Assembly (NCBI RefSeq): GCF_900074915.1
Contig: NZ_LT222319.1
Coordinates: forward strand, 927,001 to 991,000
DNA: 64,000 bases
DNA from: Pseudomonas cerasi
GTDB lineage: Bacteria > Pseudomonadota > Gammaproteobacteria > Pseudomonadales > Pseudomonadaceae
Reading direction: 5' to 3'
Shown: piece after piece, positions 38,605 through 47,449 of the stretch
Numbering within the stretch: the stretch's first letter is position 1
How the letters are laid out: every line of letters begins with the position of its first letter
Position numbers and translations under genes: made by a program
Notes under the pieces: model-generated
Told to the model about the DNA's origin: nothing
Seen by the model: the letters and a program-made list of their open reading frames with translations, nothing else
The model's database searches: none

Positions 38605-40007
38605 CCGTGCTGCGCTTCGTTCCTGTGTTCCTTTCCCTCGGGTTGGCCAGCATTCAGGTCCATGCAGACCCCACGCAGCCCGCTACACCCCAGGTGACCA
38701 GCGCTTCGGCATACTCCGTGGATCTGATGAAGCTGTATCGCGAGGCTCGTCTGGAAGACCCGCGCATGCTGTCTGCCTACCTGCGTGCCCAGTCTGCAGT
38801 CGACAGTGAGCGCGATGCGCTCGGCGGTCTGTTGCCGCAGGTGAGTGCAAACGGCAGTTACAACCGGATCCTGCGCAAGGACGACACGCAGCGCGAGATC
38901 TATAACAACTCCAGTTATTCGCTCAACCTGACCCAGTACCTGTACAACAAGCAGGCCTGGGAAACCTACCAGAAGGCCAAGAGCACGACGGAGCAGAAGG
39001 GGCATCAGGCCGAAGATGCCCAGGCTGAGGCCACGGTGGACCTGGCCAAACGGTATTTCCAGGCGCTGTCTGCCGACGATGAACTCGAGCTGATCATGGC
39101 CGAGCGCCGGGCGACGCAAAAGAGCCTGGATCGGGTCAGTGCGATGTACGAAAAAAAGATGGCCGTGGTCACTGATCTGCTGGATCTGAAGGCGCGTGTC
39201 GATTTGCTGGCCGCCCAAGAGGTTGATGCCCGCAACCAGATCAGGCTCAGCCGTGCTGCGCTCTCTGAAATTGTCGGCCGGCCGATCACTGAGCCGCTTA
39301 GCCGCATCAGAAACGACATTGCGCTGCCGGTGCCGTCCAAATCGATGGACACTTGGGTGGCCCAGGCCATCGACAGCAACCCGCTGCTCAAGGCACGTGA
39401 AAGCAGCCTCGACGTCGCCAACGCGGCCGTACGTGAAGGCAAGGGCGGGCATTATCCGACCCTGACCTTTACTCTGGGTGCCCAGCAAAGTGACGTGGGC
39501 TATGACAACACCCTGTCACCGCGCAGCGACAGCTATGTGGCGACGATCGGTGTGCGCGTGCCGATTTACAGCGGCGGCTCGACCTCTGCGCGGGTTCGTG
39601 GCCTGTACAACGAGCAACTGGCCACCGAGCAGGATGTGGAAAGCGTGCGCCGTCAGGTGGTCAAGGAAACCACCAACGCCTACCTGACGGCGTTTTCCAG
39701 TGTCGAGAAGATCCGCGCCAACAAGAATGCGCTGGCATCGTCAGAGCAATCGAGCATTGCGGCGCAAAAAGCCTTTTCTTATGGTGTCGTTAACGCGGTC
39801 GATGTGCTGACCAGCGTGCAGAACGAGTTCAAGGCGCGGCGTGACCTGCTCAAGGCGCAATACGACTTCATCACCAACCTGTTCATCCTCAATCGATGGG
39901 CAGGCCGCCCGCCACAGGAGAGCGTCGACAGCGTCAATGTCTGGCTGGGTGGTACCAATCCGGCAGTCGAGAAGGCTGCGGACTCAGCCTTGAAAAAGAC
40001 GCCCTGA
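38601..40007 (+). CDS. Type I secretion outer membrane channel (TolC/AprF family)
   Basis: A 468-residue protein with a signal peptide (MTVLRFVPVFLSLGLASIQVHA), then two TolC-type repeats beginning VDLMKLYREARLEDPRMLSA and MDTWVAQAIDSNPLLKARES. Each has the long helical pair and short strands (YSLNLTQYLYNKQAWETY; VATIGVRVPIYSGGSTSARV). Last gene of the exporter operon. Confidence 0.92.
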   Translation: MTVLRFVPVFLSLGLASIQVHADPTQPATPQVTSASAYSVDLMKLYREARLEDPRMLSAYLRAQSAVDSERDALGGLLPQVSANGSYNRILRKDDTQREIYNNSSYSLNLTQYLYNKQAWETYQKAKSTTEQKGHQAEDAQAEATVDLAKRYFQALSADDELELIMAERRATQKSLDRVSAMYEKKMAVVTDLLDLKARVDLLAAQEVDARNQIRLSRAALSEIVGRPITEPLSRIRNDIALPVPSKSMDTWVAQAIDSNPLLKARESSLDVANAAVREGKGGHYPTLTFTLGAQQSDVGYDNTLSPRSDSYVATIGVRVPIYSGGSTSARVRGLYNEQLATEQDVESVRRQVVKETTNAYLTAFSSVEKIRANKNALASSEQSSIAAQKAFSYGVVNAVDVLTSVQNEFKARRDLLKAQYDFITNLFILNRWAGRPPQESVDSVNVWLGGTNPAVEKAADSALKKTP

Positions 40008-40050
40008 TCGCACCTGCGGCGCGCTTCAAGGCTTGTGCCTGGTGGCTCTT

Positions 40051-41199
40051 CTAGCGACGAGCCGCCAGCACCTTGCGGTAGATATCCAGCGTGTTCTGCG
40101 CACAGGCATCCCAACTGAAATGACGCGCACGCCCCAGCCCTGACTGAACCTTGCGCTCACGTTCTTCAGGCTGTTCCAGGACGGCGAGCATTGCAGTGCT
40201 GATGCTTTCTGCACTGTGCGGGTCGACAGCCCATGCTGCATCGCCTGTCACTTCCGGCAGTGAAGAATTATTGGATGCGATCAGCGGGCACTGTGCCGCG
40301 AATGCCTCGATGGCCGGCAGGCCGAACCCTTCATACAGCGAAGCAAACACCAGCGCTCCGGCACTTTGCAGCAGCGCCAGCACCTCATTCTGTGGCAGGT
40401 AACTTAGCCAACGGCCTTCGCCACGTTGTTGTAGCGCCTCAAGCTGCGGTAGCAGTTCTTCGTTGCTCCAACCGTCACGCCCGACAATCACCAACGGATG
40501 CTCTTTACGTACCTGTGCGGGCAGTTGCTGGAAGGCTTCAAGCACGCGCTGCAGGTTCTTGCGAGGCTGCAGTGTGCCGACTACCAGAAAAAAGCCGGGT
40601 TTGAGGCCATACATGCCCAGCACCCTGTTGCGCTCGGCGGCGCCGATGCGCTCGAAATACACAGGGTCCACGCCCAGGGGCGTGACGCTAATGCGCTCTG
40701 GTGCGATGCCCAGGTGGCTAATCATGTCCTGCTTGCTGTATTCGGAGATGGTGATGATGTGATCGGCACGTTTAATGCTGGTTGTGAACAGCCAGCTTTT
40801 CAGGCGCTTGAGGTCTTGCTTGATCCATTCCGGGTGTAATACCGGAATCATGTCCATGATCGTGGCGACGACAGGCACGCCTTTGATCCGCGGTATGTGA
40901 TGATCCGTGGCATGGAACAGCTGAACGTCTTTGGCGATGCTTGCTGAGTTACCCAATGGCAGTTTGAGTACGCTGCTGAGCACCGCATGAATGCGGTAGT
41001 CGCTGGACAACTGTTGTGGCTGACCACAGGCCAGCACTGGCAGTTGCTTGCCGAAAGCGTAAGGTTTGACGTGGATATCTTCAGCCTGACTCAGCTTGTC
41101 CAGGTTGTGCCAGAGCGCCCGGGAATATATGCCGATGCCGTCCAGATGGCCGGCACGTTCACCTTTCGCCCAGACAGTACAACTCAAGCCTATATCCAT
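40051..41199 (-). CDS. GT4 glycosyltransferase (WbpX/WbpY-like, D-rhamnan assembly)
   Basis: A 382-residue GT-B enzyme. GIGIYSRALWHNLDKL is in the N-terminal lobe and RADHIITISEYSKQDMISHL at the middle. FFLVVGTLQPRKNLQRVLEA and ASLYEGFGLPAIEAFAAQCP form the C-terminal EX7E site. The start at ATG 41199 gives the normal length; a 41-residue upstream extension is arginine/proline rich and unsupported. Its neighbour is manC, and P. aeruginosa keeps wbpX/Y/Z with wbpW, so it probably transfers D-rhamnose from GDP-D-rhamnose. Which of X or Y it matches cannot be told here. Confidence 0.85.
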   Translation of the reverse strand: MDIGLSCTVWAKGERAGHLDGIGIYSRALWHNLDKLSQAEDIHVKPYAFGKQLPVLACGQPQQLSSDYRIHAVLSSVLKLPLGNSASIAKDVQLFHATDHHIPRIKGVPVVATIMDMIPVLHPEWIKQDLKRLKSWLFTTSIKRADHIITISEYSKQDMISHLGIAPERISVTPLGVDPVYFERIGAAERNRVLGMYGLKPGFFLVVGTLQPRKNLQRVLEAFQQLPAQVRKEHPLVIVGRDGWSNEELLPQLEALQQRGEGRWLSYLPQNEVLALLQSAGALVFASLYEGFGLPAIEAFAAQCPLIASNNSSLPEVTGDAAWAVDPHSAESISTAMLAVLEQPEERERKVQSGLGRARHFSWDACAQNTLDIYRKVLAARR

Positions 41200-41475
41200 G
41201 TTCTGTCGTTCTCGATGTCGATCAATTACATCACTTCTCAATGGTGTACCAGGGCAGCGGATTACGCTTGCGTGCGGCGGATATGCGGAATCGGCTGCGG
41301 AATCGGGCGCGCAGACTAACATGGGGCGACCCGGCTCGCACGGGGTGGTGAGCAGTTACGGCGGCGGAGTTACTGAATGGTAGGCATATTGTTGTGGCCT
41401 TCATGTTGCATAGCAGCCAGAGCACCCGGATAATGGGCCTTTGCCACGCCCTAGTGGCCCAAGAATGGAGCATCT

Positions 41476-42894
41476 ATGTTCACCCCTGTAATTCTGGCTG
41501 GCGGTAGTGGTTCGCGGTTATGGCCTTTGTCGCGGCAGAGTTTCCCGAAGCAGTTTCTTGCCCTTGATGGCCAGGATCAGGGAACCATGTTTCAACGCAC
41601 ACTGGCTCGCCTGAAAGGCCTTGAACACGCGCCTGCGGTTGTTGTGAGCAACGAAAATCACCGCTTCATCGTCGCCGAGCAGCTACGTGTTGCGAAGATG
41701 GGCAGTCGTCGTGTCATCCTCGAGCCGCTCGCCCGCAACACTGCGCCGGCCATCGCTCTGGCTGCGCTCGAAGCAACGGCTGATGGCACCGACCCGATTC
41801 TGCTGGTACTGGCTGCCGATCACCATATCCACGACGAAGAAGCTTTCCGACAAGCGGTAGCAGTTGCTCAGGTGCACGCCGAGGCGGGTCGCCTGGTGAC
41901 GTTCGGGATTACCCCGACTCACGCTGAAACCGGTTTTGGCTACATTCACTGTGGTGAATCCATTGCTCAGGGTGGCTTCGCGATCGAGGCGTTCAAGGAG
42001 AAGCCTTCGCCGGAAATGGCTGCCGAATACCTGTCCTCGGGTGCTTACCTGTGGAACAGCGGTATGTTCATGTTCCGTGCTTCGGTGTTCCTGGCTGAGC
42101 TGAAAAAGCATCGCTCCGACATCTTGTCTGCATGCCGCGTAGCCTTGGCTGACTCCGATGCCGACAGCTACTTCCTGCACGTCTCGTCCGAGAAGTTTGC
42201 CTTGTGCGCTGATGAGTCAGTGGACTACGCGGTCATGGAGCACACCGATCTCGGTCTGGTCGTACCTTTGGACGCAGGCTGGAACGATCTGGGCAGTTGG
42301 GCTGCGATCTGGGACGTGGGCCCGCACGACGAGAACGCCAACCGCCTTGAAGGCGACGTGATGGCCATCGACACGCGCAACTGCCTGGTGCAGTCGCACC
42401 ATCGACTGGTAGCCACTGTCGGCGTCGAGGACCTGATCGTCATCGAAACCAAGGACGCCGTCCTGGTTGCCAACAAGCACAACAGCCAGCAGGTCAAGGA
42501 CGTGGTCAAGCGTCTGCAGGCAGAAGAGCGTCCTGAGTTCGTCACTCATCCACTGGTCAACCGCCCGTGGGGCCACTACGACACGATCGATCTCGGCGAG
42601 CGTTATCAGGTCAAGCGCATCAGCGTACTGCCAGGCGAGTGCCTGTCGCTGCAGATGCACTACCACCGCGCCGAGCACTGGATCGTTGTATCCGGTACCG
42701 CCAAGGTTATCTGCGACGATCAGGAACTGATCCTTTCCGAGAATCAGTCCACTTACATACCGCTGGGCGTCAAGCACTCGCTGGCCAACCCTGGCAAGGT
42801 GCCGTTGGAGCTGATCGAAGTGCAGTCCGGCTCGTACCTGGGCGAAGACGACATCGTGCGCTTTGAAGACCGTTACGGTCGTCTGAAGAAGTAA
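41476..42894 (+). CDS. manC: Mannose-1-phosphate guanylyltransferase / mannose-6-phosphate isomerase
   Basis: A 472-residue bifunctional enzyme (the AlgA/WbpW/ManC family). The nucleotidyltransferase signature ILAGGSGSRLWPLSRQSFPK is at the N-terminus. FKEKPSPEMAAEYLSSGAYL, then WNSGMFMFRA, and VDYAVMEHTDLGLVVPLDAGW, then NDLGSWAAIWD, lie in the middle. A C-terminal cupin is at about 350-470 (RPWGHYDTIDLGERYQVKRI, LQMHYHRAEHWIVVSGTA), the isomerase module with the metal His residues. It makes the GDP-mannose used by Gmd. Divergent from the GT4 gene. Confidence 0.93.
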   Translation: MFTPVILAGGSGSRLWPLSRQSFPKQFLALDGQDQGTMFQRTLARLKGLEHAPAVVVSNENHRFIVAEQLRVAKMGSRRVILEPLARNTAPAIALAALEATADGTDPILLVLAADHHIHDEEAFRQAVAVAQVHAEAGRLVTFGITPTHAETGFGYIHCGESIAQGGFAIEAFKEKPSPEMAAEYLSSGAYLWNSGMFMFRASVFLAELKKHRSDILSACRVALADSDADSYFLHVSSEKFALCADESVDYAVMEHTDLGLVVPLDAGWNDLGSWAAIWDVGPHDENANRLEGDVMAIDTRNCLVQSHHRLVATVGVEDLIVIETKDAVLVANKHNSQQVKDVVKRLQAEERPEFVTHPLVNRPWGHYDTIDLGERYQVKRISVLPGECLSLQMHYHRAEHWIVVSGTAKVICDDQELILSENQSTYIPLGVKHSLANPGKVPLELIEVQSGSYLGEDDIVRFEDRYGRLKK

Positions 42895-42920
42895 TCCGGC
42901 ATCCGCTGCATGCTGGTCCG

Positions 42921-42953
42921 AACGCCCCGCAAACCTGTTTGCGGGGCGTTTTT
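42921..42953 (+). terminator. Rho-independent terminator after manC
   Basis: Fourteen-pair stem AACGCCCCGCAAAC/GTTTGCGGGGCGTT with CT loop, then TTT, 26 bp after the stop. Confidence 0.9.
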
Positions 42954-43220
42954 CGTTGGGGAAGGACCGGTTTGTCCTGTCTATGTGTTTGCCACCTGAG
43001 TTGGAGGCGTCCTCGACACCGGCCCATTCGATGACGTTACCCGGAAATATCATCAGGGATGTGACGCCTCCCCAAGTGGAGGGCTGACCGGGGAGGGCGT
43101 GAACCTGTCTTGCGATAAAGCTCCAGTGCCTGGGAGTGATGACGTACCGTGAGCGTAGGATGATCGATAACCTGTGGTAGCTATGCGGTAGCTGTCACAG
43201 GAGCGCAGCCTCAAAACGAC

Positions 43221-43244
43221 AAAACCGCGCCAGGGCGCGGTTTT
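43221..43244. terminator. Bidirectional terminator-like hairpin
   Basis: Stem AAAACCGCGCC/GGCGCGGTTTT with a 2-nt loop and A/T ends. No gene ends nearby; the 270 bp before it, back to manC, has no credible gene. Confidence 0.6.
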
Positions 43245-43949
43245 ATCGAGGTGTGCAGTTCGAAGTGTTTCAGGATGCTCCTGAAACCGGATACTCGAAT
43301 CAGACGTTAAACGGTCTATATCTGTCTATGTGCTTGTTTATTAACGATTAATTGATAAAAAGACAATTTTGTACTCGATTTTATACTCATCTGCCACTTC
43401 TCTGCTTCATTCGGCCACCAGATAGCACCGAGTCATTCCCATGTAGTATCGACCGATAACCGCTGATTCGCGTCAGACGAACCATTAGGCGTCCGCACGT
43501 CACTCGGTGGTCGACGCGTGGAAGGACAAAGTATCGCTAAAGCACGGTTGACCCTCCCGGTTGTTACTACGGCCTCGTGCAGAGGTTAGCTACGTGACTG
43601 AGATGACAGACGCAGATGTGAATGCATTATGGTGCGAAAGTGTGGGTTTCCCGGCAAAATCAATTGTTGAGGCATCGGACTGTGGCCATGCGTCGCTTAC
43701 CGCCTCGCCCTGGAGGCTCAGAACGCACCAGCAGGTCCTCGCCGGTCCAGGGGACATCCTGGTATAGGGGTGTCCGGAGGCAATTCAGAGGTTCGTGGCC
43801 ATCATAGCCATCTTTATGGGAGGATTTTTAGATGCCTGATTAAACGCGGTGCTACTCATCGTCAAAAGCTCTCCTGTCTCGCTTCACTATACAGGCATGG
43901 CAGAGACACGGAACGGTCATGACTACGAGATGGAATCAAGGAGATTAAA
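43245..43949 (+). other. 705-bp gene-free leader before the reverse transcriptase gene
   Basis: No convincing open frame. It contains a perfect hairpin GTTTCAGGA-TGC-TCCTGAAAC (43267-43287) and a weak sigma-70-like pair, AAGACA with TATACT 16 bp on (43360-43387). A GC-richer stretch at about 43440-43780 has short complementary segments such as CCAGG...CCTGG and GGACA...TGTCC. AAGGAG sits seven bases before the RT ATG. Several anti-phage RTs use an upstream structured RNA template, so this is where such an RNA would lie. That is inference. Confidence 0.4.
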
Positions 43950-45419
43950 ATGGTCGACCAATCCTCTATTCCAGAAGATGCTAATTCTTTAATCAAAAAA
44001 ATTGATGACCTGATAAGTTCAATTGCAGATAATGACTCACTTGTGAGAGGAAAGTCTGTTCGCTCGAAGCTCTCAAAACTAGTTGATGAGTGTAACGCTC
44101 GACACCTCATAGCTAAGACAAAAATTGAGAGCTTTGAACTGTTGGCGTTTACCATAAATACGGAAGCCGTGTTACAGCATCTGAACCAGGATATGAGAAG
44201 TGACTGGTTCGTAGATGCGATCCAGCATCGAGATTTATTTGAGAGTAAATCATCACTTAGTGATACTTTGAGAATGCTGTTGTCAGCTGATAACGGTAGA
44301 TATTTGGGAGGCGATAGAAAGATTTATGACATACCCAAAAAAGGGCTCGGAATCCGATACTCATTAGAGACGGATTTTTATGATCGATTCATATACCAAG
44401 CAATCTGCTCCTATTTGATGCCTTTTTTCGATCCCTTACTCTCCCATCGGGTTTTGAGTCATCGCTATAATAAGCACAGAACATCCGAGCGATACATATT
44501 TAAAAGCAGGATTGAGCTTTGGAAAACCTTTGAGGGGGTAACAAAGACGGCGCTAAAAAACAATCAGAGCCTACTGGTCACTGATTTGTTGAATTATTAT
44601 GAAAATATTACTGTCGCTTCGATAAAAAGCGCATTCGAAAAGCTATTGCCGAAAGTTAACGCGACAGGTCCAGAAAAATCTTTGATACGAAACGCTATAC
44701 ATACGCTTTGTGAGCTTTTAGCTAGATGGAGCTATGATGACCTTCATGGGCTTCCCCAAAATAGAGATGCATCATCCTTCGTCGCTAACATTGTGCTTAA
44801 TTCTGTTGACCAGGCCATGGTCACAATGGGGCATGACTATTACCGATATGTGGATGACATTAGAATAATATGCACATCACCGCGCTCCGCAAAAAAAGTT
44901 CTAACGGAGCTCATTAGTCAGCTCCGAACGGTCGGTATGAATATCAACCCCGGAAAGACTATAATACTTACTAAGGATAATTCAGACACGGAAATAGCAG
45001 AGCACTTTCCCACAACCGATGATCGCACCATGACGATTGATAGCATGTGGCGCTCTAGGAGTCGGAGAGTCATCGCTCGCTCTGCAAAATATATTTACGA
45101 TCTTCTAAAGGAATGTATAGATAATAGGCAGACGCAGTCCCGACAGTTTCGGTTTGCTGTGAACAGACTCATACAATTAGCTGAATCAAACCTGTTTGAC
45201 GTCCATAACTCTGTAGCTACAGATCTCAAAAAGTTGCTAATTGAAACGTTGGAAGAACATGCTGCATCAACAGATCAGTATTGCCGAATACTCGGAGTGT
45301 TAGCACTCAATGAGAATGATCTAGATCAGATTTCCAAGCACCTTAGTGATTATGAAAAATCTATTCACTCTTGGCAAAATTTCCATCTGTGGTTGCTGCT
45401 TTCAAAAAAAATTGTATAA
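43950..45419 (+). CDS. Reverse transcriptase of the UG/DRT type, C-terminus cut by a frameshift
   Basis: A 489-residue protein as read. RT motifs: A, LLVTDLLNYYENI (Asp212); B, GLPQNRDASSFVANIVLNSV (from Gly267); C, YRYVDDIRIIC (YVDD, 300-303); D, GMNINPGKTII. No maturase, endonuclease or retron VTG-type thumb is seen. From about 365 on it is alpha-helical, like the helical-repeat tails of Abi/UG reverse transcriptases. The frame stops at 45419 just after an eight-A run, and a helical continuation runs on in the +1 frame. Start fixed by AAGGAG. Codon use is AT-rich compared with the chromosome to its left. A role in phage defence is inferred from the family. Confidence 0.88.
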   Translation: MVDQSSIPEDANSLIKKIDDLISSIADNDSLVRGKSVRSKLSKLVDECNARHLIAKTKIESFELLAFTINTEAVLQHLNQDMRSDWFVDAIQHRDLFESKSSLSDTLRMLLSADNGRYLGGDRKIYDIPKKGLGIRYSLETDFYDRFIYQAICSYLMPFFDPLLSHRVLSHRYNKHRTSERYIFKSRIELWKTFEGVTKTALKNNQSLLVTDLLNYYENITVASIKSAFEKLLPKVNATGPEKSLIRNAIHTLCELLARWSYDDLHGLPQNRDASSFVANIVLNSVDQAMVTMGHDYYRYVDDIRIICTSPRSAKKVLTELISQLRTVGMNINPGKTIILTKDNSDTEIAEHFPTTDDRTMTIDSMWRSRSRRVIARSAKYIYDLLKECIDNRQTQSRQFRFAVNRLIQLAESNLFDVHNSVATDLKKLLIETLEEHAASTDQYCRILGVLALNENDLDQISKHLSDYEKSIHSWQNFHLWLLLSKKIV

Positions 45420-45768
45420 GTCTGAAAGCCTGATAGAACTTGCACTTGATCGAATTCGCCTTGACCTACTCCAGCCCGAAATTCCCGCAATATTTATATA
45501 TCTTCGCTGCGTAGGCAAGAGTATGTTGCTAGTGCCGCTGATAGAAAGGTTCAGATCAACCTGGCCCTATTACCATCAGCGAAATTTTCTACTGGCAACT
45601 AGTGACCTAGATAGGGATACCCTTAAGCCACTGATCCCTGAGTTATCCATTAAACTCAAGGGGACAGTTGATCGAGCTCGATCGCACTATAATAATGGCT
45701 TGCCTCTTCTTGATAGGGAGCCGCGAAGCCCACTAGACCTATATGAAGAAATAACTCCCTATGATTAA
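45346..45768 (+). CDS. C-terminal continuation of the reverse transcriptase in the +1 frame
   Basis: This is an open frame of 140 residues, but only the part after the A8 run (from KLYKSESLIELALDRIRLD) looks like real protein: helical, and in register with the upstream tail. Removing one A gives ...WLLLSKKLYKSES..., a 605-residue RT. The preceding 22 residues of this frame overlap the RT and look like noise. It ends in ATGATTAA, sharing 8 bp with the start of the polymerase gene, which argues that the full-length RT normally ends here. It could be a recent mutation, a sequencing slip, or programmed slippage. Confidence 0.6.
   Translation: MIMKNLFTLGKISICGCCFQKKLYKSESLIELALDRIRLDLLQPEIPAIFIYLRCVGKSMLLVPLIERFRSTWPYYHQRNFLLATSDLDRDTLKPLIPELSIKLKGTVDRARSHYNNGLPLLDREPRSPLDLYEEITPYD
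45404..45411 (+). other. A8 slippery run at the RT frame break
   Basis: The frame reads TCA AAA AAA ATT GTA TAA. With seven A it would read TCA AAA AAA TTG TAT AAG and continue for 118 residues. Runs of 8-9 A are known transcriptional slippage sites. Confidence 0.6.
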
Positions 45769-47314
45769 AGCAAAGAAAGTGCTTATGTTTGTCCGGGATT
45801 ATACTGACTCAGGAAATGATAAGTTTTTCTTTTGGGGAGATAGCACGCTGAGTAGTGTTACTATTCAGCAATTGGTGCTCGAAGAAGCTGAAATAGTTTG
45901 CCATGATTATTGGCTGATAGCTCCAAGGATATTTGCGTCTGCTCGTAGATTGCCGAAAACTGTAACCGACTTGGAGGAACTTAGAATAATGTCCTCAGGC
46001 GTAAAGGGTGATCGTGAAAAACGAGAAAAAATAGATATTTCGAGTGCGCTTCAAGATTTCGCTGACAGCGAGGTGATTAAATCATACATTGATATATTCC
46101 AAAAAAAATCTCCAATTGACGAGGTTATATTACAGACGATTGGGGAAGCTCTATTCAATCTATCGGTGAAGACAGAATTAGTTGCTAAAGACAATAATGA
46201 ATGGGAAAGGTATACAACAGTAGAGCGCCCCGTTGCTGACTACCTGATTAGTTCCGCAGCGGCGGGAATTGCAATTGACACGACAAGGCTTAGGATTCAT
46301 AAAGAGAATATCGAGTTCGATTATTATATGGCTCTGAAGCAGTTCTCCGCAAAATACGACGTACCCCTTGAGCTGCCATCAAATGACGACATAATTCGTC
46401 GGCTTGAACCTATGGGCTACGATTTTTTGGGCGTAGATGTTGAGTATGTACTCAACTTTGTTCCGATGAATGATAACTTCGCGATCGATCTCCTAAGATT
46501 GAGAAAAATCGCAAAATCTCGAAGTGTTCTCAACGCTATCCCGCTGAGCCAAAAAAGAATTTATCCCATAGTTGATTGCTTCGGCTCCATTACATCGAGA
46601 ATTTACTTTAAAGATCCGTCTCTGCAAAATCTAGCAAAGCATCACAGAGATATACTTGTTCCCGATGAAGGCCGCGCTTTTTCTTATGTGGACTATGAGC
46701 AATATGAAGCGGGAATTATGGCTGCTTTATCCGGCGACGAGAAGTTGTTAGAATTGTATGCGGATGGCGACCTTTATAAGCAGGTGGCCAATGATATATT
46801 TGAAGGTGAGGGCCGGCGAAAAGAAGCCAAACGGCTTTTCCTCTCTTACGCCTATGGTATGAAAAATAGACATCTAATAGATGCAGCTTTCGGGTATGGC
46901 GCTGATCGGCGTGCAACCAAAACCTTTTTCAAGCAATTCTGCAAATTTGAAGAGTGGAAAATTTCCGTCCATGATTCATTTGGTACAGATCAGAGAATCG
47001 GCACAGTACTAGGTAATTACCTCAAGCGAGATCGAACGGGTCCCCTAACAGACAAAGAAAAGCGATCTGCTGTGAGCCAGTTAGTGCAAGGTACAGCGTC
47101 TTTGATTTTCAAGAAATCCTTGATGAAACTTCGGGACGAGGCGGGGGCAGGCTTAAAAGTTCCTATGCATGATGCTGTCCTCTTCGAGCACTCATTAGAG
47201 TTCAACCCTCAAGTTGTCTCCGATTTATTTTCGAGCACGATGACTGAGCACTTTAGTGGCAAGATTATCGGTAAGGCGTCGCTTAGCCCTTTCTCATCTA
47301 AATTAAACTCATGA
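45761..47314 (+). CDS. Compact family-A (Pol I-like) DNA polymerase partnered with the RT
   Basis: A 517-residue protein whose C-terminal ~270 residues are a family-A polymerase core. ITSRIYFKDPSLQNL matches the TGRLSS-xxPNLQN block. Motif A is YVDYEQYEAGIMAALSGD (Asp311). Motif B/O-helix is RKEAKRLFLSYAYGM (Arg353, Lys357; the Phe762 equivalent is Leu361). VSQLVQGTASLIFKKSL follows, and motif C is MHDAVLFE (His470-Asp471, with Ala for the usual Glu). Both catalytic Asp are kept. No 5'-nuclease domain is present; the N-terminal half has no exonuclease motif I can see. It overlaps the RT reading unit by 8 bp. It could make the second strand of the RT product; that is inference. Confidence 0.88.
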   Translation: MIKAKKVLMFVRDYTDSGNDKFFFWGDSTLSSVTIQQLVLEEAEIVCHDYWLIAPRIFASARRLPKTVTDLEELRIMSSGVKGDREKREKIDISSALQDFADSEVIKSYIDIFQKKSPIDEVILQTIGEALFNLSVKTELVAKDNNEWERYTTVERPVADYLISSAAAGIAIDTTRLRIHKENIEFDYYMALKQFSAKYDVPLELPSNDDIIRRLEPMGYDFLGVDVEYVLNFVPMNDNFAIDLLRLRKIAKSRSVLNAIPLSQKRIYPIVDCFGSITSRIYFKDPSLQNLAKHHRDILVPDEGRAFSYVDYEQYEAGIMAALSGDEKLLELYADGDLYKQVANDIFEGEGRRKEAKRLFLSYAYGMKNRHLIDAAFGYGADRRATKTFFKQFCKFEEWKISVHDSFGTDQRIGTVLGNYLKRDRTGPLTDKEKRSAVSQLVQGTASLIFKKSLMKLRDEAGAGLKVPMHDAVLFEHSLEFNPQVVSDLFSSTMTEHFSGKIIGKASLSPFSSKLNS

Positions 47315-47407
47315 TTCTAACTTCGGCGTTATCCTGTTTTCGAATAGCTTTAAGGACTGAGCATATCTGTTCTGAGTGAAAGCCGGGTCAGGGGCCGCCG
47401 CACCGGC

Positions 47408-47427
47408 TCATCGGGCCTGCCCGATGA
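47408..47427. repeat. Perfect 9-bp inverted repeat after the polymerase gene
   Basis: TCATCGGGC-CT-GCCCGATGA in the 135-bp gap between the polymerase stop and the leftward plasmid genes. No T-run follows. It marks the change from the AT-rich RT/polymerase pair to GC-richer plasmid DNA. Confidence 0.6.
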
Positions 47428-47449
47428 ACGGAGCGCCGGGGCGAAGCCT

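Noticed and set aside
42217..43053. Leftward frame overlapping manC and its terminator
   Set aside because: Runs through a strong terminator and antisense to a conserved enzyme.
43561..43767. Small gene in the RT leader
   Set aside because: 68 codons, no ribosome site, no protein-like pattern; better explained as non-coding leader.
43950..45768. Retron or group II intron
   Set aside because: No maturase or endonuclease domain, no intron ends seen, the core is YVDD, and no obvious msr/msd inverted repeats next to the RT.
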